Shown: one piece after another, positions 28,696 through 36,582 of the stretch | Layout of the letters: every line of letters begins with the position of its first letter | How positions within the stretch are numbered: position 1 is the stretch's first letter | Origin: Ignavibacteriota bacterium | GTDB lineage: Bacteria; Bacteroidota; Ignavibacteria; Ignavibacteriales; Melioribacteraceae | Direction: 5' to 3' | Assembly: GCA_002746605.1 (NCBI GenBank) | Contig: PDPT01000050.1 | Span: 1-49,238 of the forward strand | DNA length: 49,238 nt | Position numbers and translations under genes: made by a program | Notes under the pieces: generated by a model | What the model saw: only the letters and a program-made list of their open reading frames with translations | The model's database searches: none | Told to the model about the DNA's origin: nothing

Positions 28696-29400
28696 ATGGA
28701 AAGGCAATTTGAAGTTCATCTTGGTAAACTAAAAACAAGAATAATTAAAATGTCCAGTCTTGTTGAAAAACAACTGGAATTTGCTATTCAGGCATTTGAC
28801 GAAGAAGATATTGAACTTGCTGAATTAGTAAAAGAAAAAGAAGCTAAAATAAATAAGTTAGATCGAAGCATAGAAAAAACATGTCAAAAAATTATTGCTT
28901 TGAGTCAGCCGGTTGCAATCGATTTGAGACTAGTTATTTCTGCCTTAACTATTAATACTAATCTCGAAAGAATAGGCGATTTGGCTGAACATATAGCCCG
29001 AACAATTATAAGGCTTCAGAAGAAACCTAACTTTCTTAAAGATACAAAATACTTGGAAATGAACACTATTGTTAAAAAAATGCTTAGAGGTGCTATAGAT
29101 TCTTTTAACAATGGAGATCCTGACCTGGCAAAAAAAGTAATTACACAAGATAATGAACTTGACGAGCTTTTTGTCGAAAACAGAAAATTAGTTATTGAAA
29201 TGATGAAGCAAAACCCCAAAATAATAGATGAAGCTTTAAGTGTTTTAGAAATTTGCAGACACTTGGAAAGAATAGGAGATCACTCTACAAACATTGCAGA
29301 AGACGTGTATTTTATTGTTGAAGCTCAGTTTATTAAACATAAATATGAAAAATATATTATGTCTGAATTGACTGATAATGATGACGAAGAAGATAATTAA
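28696..29400 (+). CDS. phoU: Phosphate transport system regulator PhoU
   Basis: 234 residues, two PhoU three-helix repeats (about 5-110 and 115-215). Each has the metal-binding E/DxxxD-like motif: NLERIGDLAEHIARTI in the first and HLERIGDHSTNIAEDVYFIV in the second. PhoU links Pst transporter state to PhoR and represses the Pho response when phosphate is plentiful. It is the last gene of the operon, 33 bases after pstB, with AAAAGGAC upstream. The acidic tail ends in NDDEEDN. Confidence 0.95.
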   Translation: MERQFEVHLGKLKTRIIKMSSLVEKQLEFAIQAFDEEDIELAELVKEKEAKINKLDRSIEKTCQKIIALSQPVAIDLRLVISALTINTNLERIGDLAEHIARTIIRLQKKPNFLKDTKYLEMNTIVKKMLRGAIDSFNNGDPDLAKKVITQDNELDELFVENRKLVIEMMKQNPKIIDEALSVLEICRHLERIGDHSTNIAEDVYFIVEAQFIKHKYEKYIMSELTDNDDEEDN

Positions 29401-29434
29401 GCTTAAATATTTTTAACTAAGATGTTTAATAATC

Positions 29435-29455
29435 GGGACGGTTTCAAGCCGTCCC
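29435..29455. terminator. Hairpin after phoU
   Basis: GGGACGG at 29435-29441 pairs exactly with CCGTCCC at 29449-29455 over a 7-base loop, 34 bases after the phoU stop. The stem is stable and GC-rich in an AT-rich gap, but no T tract follows. It probably limits read-through from the pst operon; alternatively it is a dispersed hairpin repeat. Confidence 0.5.
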
Positions 29456-29588
29456 TTGCAAATCATAAAAGCTACAAATCAAGTTATTTTAATTTATTTC
29501 TCTAAGACACAAAAATTTTATCGTTCAATTTGTTTATTGTCTTAACATTAAATAAATTGCAACTCAAAAGAAATTAAGAACAACTATT

Positions 29589-30347
29589 ATGAAATTAAAA
29601 ACCAACAAGCACAAAACTCTGTTTTCATTTTTTGCAGTTCTGTTATTTGTTTATATAATTCTGTTTGGATTTATTCTGCCGGTAAACAAAATATTACCGA
29701 AACCTTCTGTACTAATCGAATCAATTCCTGTATTATTTGGTAGTGAGTACAATTTTATCTCAGCTATTTTGTTTACATACACAATACTCTTTGCAGCGGT
29801 TTTTATTTCTTACTTTTTGATAAGTTGGTTCTTTCCGATTATCAAAAATTTCATGGAAAGTTTTCCTCGTCTAATTTATTTATTAGACATTAAAAAATAT
29901 CTTTTACCTTTTTTCTTAATAATTTTCTTTGAGCTTTGGTTTCAAGATGCAATCTATGCTGAGTTTATTTTCATTCTTATAATTGTTTTTGCTGAACTAA
30001 AGACTACAATTATTAATCAACTAAGCAATAATTTAAATGGAGCTTACATAAATTCGGGTAAAAGTCTTGGACTTACGGAAAATGAATTAAATAAAAAAGT
30101 AATATGGAAATCTTTACAACCAAGCATTTTCGAAACTATTCATAAAAATTATATTTATTATTTCGGATTGATAATTTTGTATGAGTTTATCTGCAAAGTA
30201 AACGGAATTGGACTGACTCTTTACACATCTTTAAAATATAATGATTTAAGTTTAATTGTTTTGATTGTTCTTGTTTTGTTAGTTGTTTTTTGGTTGAATG
30301 AACTTATCTTGAAAAGCATCAAAAATAAATTCTTTTTCTGGAAATAA
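29589..30347 (+). CDS. ABC-transporter permease-like membrane protein (NitT/TauT-like)
   Basis: 252 residues with about six membrane helices. The cytoplasmic loop NSGKSLGLTENELNKKVIWK, near residue 156, fits the EAA loop of binding-protein-dependent permeases (compare AARxLGAxxxxLFRKVVLP), and IETIHKNYIYYFGLIILYEF, followed by GIGLTL, resembles the next helix of the NitT/TauT family. No substrate-binding protein gene is adjacent, so substrate and even direction are unknown. The ATPase gene follows after 3 bases. Sequence is highly diverged from well-known members. Confidence 0.65.
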   Translation: MKLKTNKHKTLFSFFAVLLFVYIILFGFILPVNKILPKPSVLIESIPVLFGSEYNFISAILFTYTILFAAVFISYFLISWFFPIIKNFMESFPRLIYLLDIKKYLLPFFLIIFFELWFQDAIYAEFIFILIIVFAELKTTIINQLSNNLNGAYINSGKSLGLTENELNKKVIWKSLQPSIFETIHKNYIYYFGLIILYEFICKVNGIGLTLYTSLKYNDLSLIVLIVLVLLVVFWLNELILKSIKNKFFFWK

Positions 30348-30350
30348 ATT

Positions 30351-31073
30351 ATGGAAAATAAATTTTTAATAGCAGATGAAATATCGAAAAAATATGTAGA
30401 TAAAGTTGGTTACACAATTAATCTCTTTGAACAAATTTCTTTAAGTATAAATGAAAGTGAGTTTGTATCAATTGTTGTACCAACCGGAGCCGGGAAAAGT
30501 ACATTGTTAAAAATTCTTGCGGATTTAGAAAGTTATACAAGCGGGAAATTGCACACAAATTTTCTGAGAAGAGTTTTTATCCCATCTGAACCTTCATCTT
30601 TTCCTTGGTTGAATGTTTGGCAAAATATAAGTTTTAAAACTGAACTTAATGAGCAAAAAATTCAAAATATAATTGATGATGTTGGTCTGCACGGTTACGA
30701 AGATCATTTCCCTGATAATAAGAGTCTTGGATTCAGATTTAGAATTTCGCTCGGCAGAGCATTGGCTTACGAAGCAGATTTAATCCTTTTTGATGAACCT
30801 TTCAATAAAATGGATGAAATAACACGTAACGAAATTTACATACTTGTAAAAAGAATTTACAAAAAGTATAAGGTTTCATTTCTATTAGGCACAACGAATA
30901 TAAAAGAAGCAATATATTTTTCTGATAAGATTTTTGTTATGAAAAAGCAACCGGGTAAAGTTGTGGATGAAATTTATGTTGACATTTTAGACGGCGAAGA
31001 TTTAACACTTCTTAACATAGATGAAGTTAAAAAACTAAAATATAAAATTGAAGATTTATTATACAAGAGATAA
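30351..31073 (+). CDS. Degenerate ABC-transporter ATPase (NitT/TauT-like)
   Basis: 240 residues with the overall ABC ATPase layout. Walker A is VPTGAGKST (43-51; the first Gly of the P-loop is Val43, but Lys49 and Ser/Thr are kept). Walker B LILFDEPFNKMD is intact. Three other motifs are not: the Q-loop Gln is replaced in IPSEPSSFPW (Ser79); the signature LSGG reads KSLG (124-127) with GFRFRI following; and the switch His in VTHD reads GTTN (Thr182). It may bind ATP with weak or no hydrolysis, or work with a different partner. It is coupled to the permease gene upstream (3 bases) and ends 3 bases before the carboxyltransferase gene. Confidence 0.75.
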   Translation: MENKFLIADEISKKYVDKVGYTINLFEQISLSINESEFVSIVVPTGAGKSTLLKILADLESYTSGKLHTNFLRRVFIPSEPSSFPWLNVWQNISFKTELNEQKIQNIIDDVGLHGYEDHFPDNKSLGFRFRISLGRALAYEADLILFDEPFNKMDEITRNEIYILVKRIYKKYKVSFLLGTTNIKEAIYFSDKIFVMKKQPGKVVDEIYVDILDGEDLTLLNIDEVKKLKYKIEDLLYKR

Positions 31074-31076
31074 ACA

Positions 31077-32621
31077 ATGGAAAATAAATTTAAGAAGTTA
31101 GAGGATTTAAGAAAAGAAGCTAAGCTCGGCGGTGGAGAAAAACGTATTGAAAGTCAGCATAAAAAAGGGAAATTAACAGCGAGAGAACGCATTGAGCTTC
31201 TTGTAGATGAAGGAAGTTTTGATGAAGTTGATATGTATGTTAAGCATCGTAGTAATGATTTTGGAATTGATAAGCAAAAGTATTTTGGTGATGGAGTTGT
31301 AACAGGTTTTGCAAAAATTGAAGGAAGACCTGTCGCACTTTTTAGTCAGGATTTTACTGTTTTTGGTGGTTCACTTTCTGAAGCACATGCAGAAAAAATT
31401 TGTAAAGTCATGGATCTTGCAATGAAAGTAGGTATTCCAGTAATTGGTTTGAACGATAGCGGTGGAGCAAGAATTCAAGAGGGTGTTGTTAGTCTTGGAG
31501 GTTATGCGGATATTTTTCTTCGTAACACTCTTGCAAGTGGAGTTATTCCTCAGATTTCTGCAGTACTTGGTCCTTGTGCTGGAGGAGCTGTTTATTCGCC
31601 TGCAATTACGGATTTTATTTTTATGGTAAAAAATACAAGCTATATGTTTGTTACGGGACCTAATGTTGTTAAAACGGTTACACACGAAGAGGTAACTTTT
31701 GAAGAACTCGGTGGAGCAGATACTCATACCACAAAGAGCGGTGTTGCTCATTTTGCATTCAACAGTGAGATTGAAGTACTGCAAAACATCAGAAATCTTA
31801 TAAGTTACATTCCACTAAATTGGAAAGATAAATCACCTGAGGTAAGTTTTGATTTTGATAAAAATTTAACACTGCCAAAACTAGACGGGATTATTCCTAA
31901 TAATTCCATCAAACCTTATGACATGCACGAAATAATAGAGCAACTTGCCGATGATGAAAAATTTCTTGAAGTTCAAAAAGATTTTGCAGAAAATTTGATA
32001 GTTGGTTTCGCACGAGTCGGGGGAATGTCAGTTGGAATAGTTGCAAATCAGCCTGCAGTTCTTGCAGGAGTCTTAGATATTAATTCTTCTGTAAAGGGAG
32101 CAAGATTTATTCGTTTTTGTGATGCTTTCAATATTCCATTATTGGTTCTTGAAGATGTACCCGGGTTTTTGCCCGGTACAGATGAAGAATGGGGAGGAAT
32201 TATAAAACATGGTTCCAAACTTTTATTTGCTTTTGCAGAAGCCACAGTCCCTAAAATAACTGTAATTACAAGAAAGGCTTATGGTGGTGCTTATGACGTA
32301 ATGAATTCAAAACATATTAGAGGTGATTTTAATTTTGCATGGCCATCAGCAGAAATTGCGGTAATGGGACCCAAAGGAGCTGTTGAAATAATATTTAAGA
32401 AAGAAATAAACTCTTCCGAAAGTCCGGAAAAAAAATTAGAGCAAAAACTATCTGAATATGTAGAGAAGTTTGCTAATCCTTACATAGCTGCGGAACGAGG
32501 TTATATTGATGATGTAATAAAACCAAGTGAAACGAAAATAAAGATAGTAAATGCATTGCAGTTGCTAAAAACCAAGGTGGATAAAAATCCCTCAAAAAAA
32601 CATACAACAATACCTTTGTAG
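31077..32621 (+). CDS. Biotin-dependent acyl-CoA carboxyltransferase (propionyl-CoA carboxylase beta / methylmalonyl-CoA decarboxylase alpha type)
   Basis: 514 residues, typical PccB/MmdA length. N-terminal crotonase-like half: [44 protein letters not shown] and [19 protein letters not shown]-terminal half: [36 protein letters not shown] and [17 protein letters not shown]. Asp407 in GGAYDVM equals the residue that favours propionyl-CoA in actinobacterial PccB. It exchanges CO2 between carboxybiotin and propionyl/methylmalonyl-CoA. The biotin carboxylase and carrier subunits are not in the window, so carboxylase versus sodium-pumping decarboxylase cannot be decided. Confidence 0.88.
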   Translation: MENKFKKLEDLRKEAKLGGGEKRIESQHKKGKLTARERIELLVDEGSFDEVDMYVKHRSNDFGIDKQKYFGDGVVTGFAKIEGRPVALFSQDFTVFGGSLSEAHAEKICKVMDLAMKVGIPVIGLNDSGGARIQEGVVSLGGYADIFLRNTLASGVIPQISAVLGPCAGGAVYSPAITDFIFMVKNTSYMFVTGPNVVKTVTHEEVTFEELGGADTHTTKSGVAHFAFNSEIEVLQNIRNLISYIPLNWKDKSPEVSFDFDKNLTLPKLDGIIPNNSIKPYDMHEIIEQLADDEKFLEVQKDFAENLIVGFARVGGMSVGIVANQPAVLAGVLDINSSVKGARFIRFCDAFNIPLLVLEDVPGFLPGTDEEWGGIIKHGSKLLFAFAEATVPKITVITRKAYGGAYDVMNSKHIRGDFNFAWPSAEIAVMGPKGAVEIIFKKEINSSESPEKKLEQKLSEYVEKFANPYIAAERGYIDDVIKPSETKIKIVNALQLLKTKVDKNPSKKHTTIPL

Positions 32622-32792
32622 AAGATTAAATTTGAGAGGAAGATGAAAAATAAAAGACCTAAATATTTTGGGATACGTTAAAATAAAAAAGATAGGTTAT
32701 CAATATACTTTGTCCATCTCCCTGAAGCCTGATAATTATAATAACTTTTTATATATTTTAATACTCAATAGAAAAAAATTACAAGGAATAAA

Positions 32793-33287
32793 ATGGATAA
32801 AAAACCACTTGTTGGAATTATTATGGGAAGCGATTCCGATCTTCCTGTTATGGAAAAAGCTTTTACAATTCTTAAAGAATTTGAAATACCTTACGAAGTT
32901 AAAATTCTATCGGCTCATAGAACACCGGAAGAGCATGCAATGTATGCTAAAACTGCTGCCGAAAGAGGACTAAAAGTAATTATTGCTGCTGCCGGCATGG
33001 CTGCCCATCTTCCCGGAGTAACTGCAGGACAAACCATTTTGCCTGTAATTGGTGTTCCGATGAAATCAAGTTATCAAGATGGGTTAGACTCGTTACTTTC
33101 GATTGTGCAAATGCCTCCTGGAATTCCTGTAGCAACTGTAACTGTCGGCGGTTCAAAAAATGCAGCTATTTTAGCTGCCCAAATTGTTGCCGTTTCTGAT
33201 GAAAATGTTAAAAGTAAATTTATTGAGTTTAAGAAAAAAATGGCTGAAGACTCAATGAAAAAAAATGATAAACTAAATAATCTTTAA
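32793..33287 (+). CDS. purE: N5-carboxyaminoimidazole ribonucleotide mutase
   Basis: 164 residues, the bacterial class I size. [16 protein letters not shown] and [18 protein letters not shown] are the substrate-binding motifs with the catalytic His; [20 protein letters not shown] and [20 protein letters not shown] follow. It moves the carboxyl group from N5-CAIR to form CAIR in purine synthesis. The ATG has AAGGA 7 bases upstream. A 171-base gap separates it from the carboxyltransferase gene; I looked there for a purine riboswitch and saw none. No other pur gene is nearby. Confidence 0.96.
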   Translation: MDKKPLVGIIMGSDSDLPVMEKAFTILKEFEIPYEVKILSAHRTPEEHAMYAKTAAERGLKVIIAAAGMAAHLPGVTAGQTILPVIGVPMKSSYQDGLDSLLSIVQMPPGIPVATVTVGGSKNAAILAAQIVAVSDENVKSKFIEFKKKMAEDSMKKNDKLNNL

Positions 33288-33351
33288 GTTATTATATTTT
33301 TTCAAAAGTCAACTGATTCGAATTAGGAATTTTTATTAAGTTAATAACTTA
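33285..33351. repeat. Inverted repeat between convergent purE and nuoN
   Basis: TAAGTTATTA at 33285-33294 (starting at the purE stop) is the exact reverse complement of TAATAACTTA at 33342-33351. A smaller stem lies within 33337-33351. The pair encloses most of the gap between two convergent genes and could act as a weak bidirectional terminator, although AT-only stems are unstable. Confidence 0.3.
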
Positions 33352-33398
33352 TTTGTGTTTTAGTAATTTTGTTTCAACAAGGCATAGAGTTAGAGTTG

Positions 33399-34904
33399 TT
33401 ATCCAACGAAAATTTGCAAGCAACTTTGTGCAAAATCAACGATAGGTGAGAAATAAACTCCAAATAATATAGTTGGTACTAAAAGAATCAGAATAAAAAC
33501 TATATCATTTAATGAAACATTAAGTTTTTCGGGCTCATTTTCCGCTTTACTTATAAACATATGCTTTAATACTCTTATGTAGTAATAAAGCGAAACAACG
33601 CTGTTTAATACAGCAATAACGGCAACTATTAACATTCCTGCATCAAGAACAGAAATAAAAATATATAGTTTAGAAATAAAGCCTGCTGTTGGCGGTAATC
33701 CGGTAAGTGAAATTAAAAATATTGTTAAAGAAACTCCAAGAAATGGTGAAGCATAACCAAGTCTGTTATAATCGTTTATGTTTTCCGATTTAATTTGGTT
33801 AGCAATTAACATAATAATGTAGAATGCTCCAATGTTCATCAACAAGTAAACCAGAAAATAAATAAGAACGGCAACCAAACCTTGATTTGATAATACTGCA
33901 ACTCCAAGCAGCATATAACCTGCATGTGCAATACTTGAGTAGGCAAGCATTCTTTTTAAGTTATCCTGCCAAATTGCTGCAAAGTTACCGAGTGTCATTG
34001 TGAGAACAGAAATGACAATAATGAATTTTTGCCAATCGAAACCTTCGAGTAAAATCCAACTTCCTTCAATACTTTCTACAAAGAATGTTGCTTTAATAAA
34101 TCTTATCAAAATAGCAAAACCTGCTGCTTTACTTGCTACAGAAAGAAAAGCTGTAATTGAAATAGGAGAACCTTCGTAAACATCGGGTGTCCAAAAATGA
34201 AATGGAGCTGCTGAAATCTTAAATCCTATTCCCGCAAAAATTAAAATTATTGCAAAAGAGTAAACAAAAGTATTTATGCTTATTTCACTTAAAGCTTCAT
34301 TCATGCTTAATAAATTTGTTGTTCCTGTTAAACCGAATAAAATTGACATACCAAAAAGCATAAATCCCGATGAAACAGCACCGTAAAGTAAATATTTAAG
34401 AGAAGCTTCACTATTTCTTAAACTTGATTTCGTAAATCCGGCTAATACATAAGATGATAACGATAGAAGTTCAACGGAAATGTAAATCATAATTAAATCG
34501 GAAGCAGTTGTCATAAACATCATTCCAAGAATCATTCCGAATAAAAGGGCATAATATTCACCACTTCTGTTACTGATTTTCTGAATCTCTACAGATGCTT
34601 TAGAAAAGAAAACTATAAGTATAGAAGTTACTAAAATAATTATCTTGAAATATCCGGCGAAAGGATCTACGGTTAATAATCCGAATTTATTGTCAGCATT
34701 ACTAACCTTAAATAAATGTGTAGTAATATTTAAATCTGAAATAGAATAATAAAGAGCAATAAATAACCCTACAATACCAATATAAGGTATAATTGATTTA
34801 TCTTTATTATAGATTAAATCAAAAATTACAATAACCAACAAAGTTACGGATACAACTATTTCCGGAACTATAAGAGACAAATCATTTGCTAAATTTTCTA
34901 ACAT
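33399..34904 (-). CDS. nuoN: NADH-quinone oxidoreductase subunit N
   Basis: 501 residues with about 14 membrane helices. Proton-antiporter-like core: LIMIYISVELLSLSSYVLAG with the conserved Glu in the fifth helix, FHFWTPDVYEGSPISITAFL in the key broken-helix region, and MLAYSSIAHAGYMLLGVAVL. One of three antiporter-like proton-pumping modules of complex I. Last gene of the nuo cluster. Confidence 0.96.
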   Translation of the reverse strand: MLENLANDLSLIVPEIVVSVTLLVIVIFDLIYNKDKSIIPYIGIVGLFIALYYSISDLNITTHLFKVSNADNKFGLLTVDPFAGYFKIIILVTSILIVFFSKASVEIQKISNRSGEYYALLFGMILGMMFMTTASDLIMIYISVELLSLSSYVLAGFTKSSLRNSEASLKYLLYGAVSSGFMLFGMSILFGLTGTTNLLSMNEALSEISINTFVYSFAIILIFAGIGFKISAAPFHFWTPDVYEGSPISITAFLSVASKAAGFAILIRFIKATFFVESIEGSWILLEGFDWQKFIIVISVLTMTLGNFAAIWQDNLKRMLAYSSIAHAGYMLLGVAVLSNQGLVAVLIYFLVYLLMNIGAFYIIMLIANQIKSENINDYNRLGYASPFLGVSLTIFLISLTGLPPTAGFISKLYIFISVLDAGMLIVAVIAVLNSVVSLYYYIRVLKHMFISKAENEPEKLNVSLNDIVFILILLVPTILFGVYFSPIVDFAQSCLQIFVG

Positions 34905-34938
34905 TATTCCATTAATAAAAAGTGATTATTAAATTATT

Positions 34939-36543
34939 TTACATTCCGCTTAATTTTATATTAACTGCACTGTTTGCTATAAATTTAACTAAAGTGTTAA
35001 CAGATGTATTCATAATATCTAACATTGCAGAAGGATAAATTCCCAAGAAAATAATTATGATTGTAAGCGGAATAAGCATAATATATTCTCTCGTATTTAA
35101 ATCAGGCAACACATTTTCCCATTTAGTATTAAACTCGCCGAAGAAAATTCTTTGTAAAGTCCATAACATATAAGCTGCCCCAATAAGAATTCCGAGAGTT
35201 CCAATCATTGTTAATATTCTTGTTTCGGTAACACCAAAAGCACCAACAAAAACTAATGCTTCAGAAATGAAACCGCTTAAACCCGGTAAACCGATTGCAG
35301 CAAAGAAAGCTATTGTTACAAAGCCCGTATAAATTGGCATTTTGTTAGCCAAACCTCCAAAACCATTTATTTCTCTTGTGTGTGCTCTATCATAAATTAC
35401 ACCAACAATTAGGAATAACATTGCTGTAATTGTTCCGTGATTAAACATTTGAAAAATAGCTCCGGTAATTCCGGTTGTGCTCATAGATGCCATTCCAAGT
35501 AAAACATATCCCATATGCGAGACCGAAGAATATGCAATAAGTTTTTTGAAATCTTTTTGAGCAAGAGCAACAAGTCCACCATAAATTATATTTATTACTC
35601 CAAATAAAGCAATATAATAGCTAAGTTGTTGAGTTATTTCAGGAAATATTGGATAACTAATTCTTAAAATTCCGTAAGTTCCCATTTTAAGAAGTACACC
35701 AGCTAAGATAACACTAATTGGTGTTGGAGCTTCAACGTGAGCATCCGGCAGCCAAGTATGGAAAGGGAACATAGGTATCTTAATTGCGAAACCTATAAAA
35801 AGAGCTAAGTAAGCTACAAATCTATAATTATTAGGATTTAACGGTGAAAGAATTCCGTTATTTGTATAATTTGCAGGATCCATTAAAGTAAGTAGATTAA
35901 AAGTATAAGCACTTGTCCCGTTAGCAAGAGTTTCAGTTGCACTAAAATATAGAGCAATCATTACTAAGAGCATAAATACGGAACCAAATAAAGTGTAGAT
36001 GAAAAACTTAATTGCAGCGTATTCTTTTCTTGGTCCGCCCCAAATACCTATCAAGAAATACATAGGCAGAAGCATCAATTCCCAGAAGATGTAAAACAAG
36101 AAGAAATCGAGAGAAACAAAAACTCCCATCATTCCGACATCCAATAATAGGAAGAGAGCAAAATAACCTTTAACCGATTTGTTAATATTCCAAGAAGAAA
36201 TAACAGCTATACAAGAAACCAAAGCTGTTAATAAAATCATTGGCAAACTTAAACCATCGGCACCTAAAAAATAATCAACTTTTATTGTTCCAATCCAAGA
36301 AAGTCCTGTAATTTCAATCCATCTGAATTTTTCTATGAACTGAAAAGATTCTGTCTCATAAATTCCGGCGGCGGAATAATCAAAATTCCCGAGTAAAATA
36401 ACAGCAAGAATAATTTGAATAAAAGTTATAACTAATGAAGTAATTTTTATTTCTTTAACCATTTTGCCGGGCATTGCAAGAATGATTATCATTCCAATAA
36501 TCGGGAAAAAAGTAATTAAAGATAAAATTGGGAATCCATTCAT
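34939..36543 (-). CDS. nuoM: NADH-quinone oxidoreductase subunit M
   Basis: 534 residues, about 14 helices. Diagnostic blocks: FFLFYIFWELMLLPMYFLIG with the pumping Glu, PMFPFHTWLPDAHVEAPTPI and LIAYSSVSHMGYVLLGMASM. The second antiporter-like subunit of complex I. It lies 39 bases after nuoL and 34 bases before nuoN. Confidence 0.97.
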   Translation of the reverse strand: MNGFPILSLITFFPIIGMIIILAMPGKMVKEIKITSLVITFIQIILAVILLGNFDYSAAGIYETESFQFIEKFRWIEITGLSWIGTIKVDYFLGADGLSLPMILLTALVSCIAVISSWNINKSVKGYFALFLLLDVGMMGVFVSLDFFLFYIFWELMLLPMYFLIGIWGGPRKEYAAIKFFIYTLFGSVFMLLVMIALYFSATETLANGTSAYTFNLLTLMDPANYTNNGILSPLNPNNYRFVAYLALFIGFAIKIPMFPFHTWLPDAHVEAPTPISVILAGVLLKMGTYGILRISYPIFPEITQQLSYYIALFGVINIIYGGLVALAQKDFKKLIAYSSVSHMGYVLLGMASMSTTGITGAIFQMFNHGTITAMLFLIVGVIYDRAHTREINGFGGLANKMPIYTGFVTIAFFAAIGLPGLSGFISEALVFVGAFGVTETRILTMIGTLGILIGAAYMLWTLQRIFFGEFNTKWENVLPDLNTREYIMLIPLTIIIIFLGIYPSAMLDIMNTSVNTLVKFIANSAVNIKLSGM

Positions 36544-36582
36544 TATATTAATCTACCTTATGTTTTTAATTTCTATATTTCA

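Noticed and set aside
31371..31784. Long minus-strand frame inside the carboxyltransferase gene
   Set aside because: Cys/Asn/Thr-rich composition typical of a shadow of a strongly coding plus strand; no ribosome binding site or family pattern.
32622..32792. Purine riboswitch upstream of purE
   Set aside because: No conserved purine-aptamer core, no paired P1 stem and no terminator/anti-terminator could be found by eye.
32668..32973. Open frame of 101 codons overlapping the start of purE
   Set aside because: It is out of frame with purE over most of its length, has no family resemblance, and purE is unmistakable with its own ribosome binding site.
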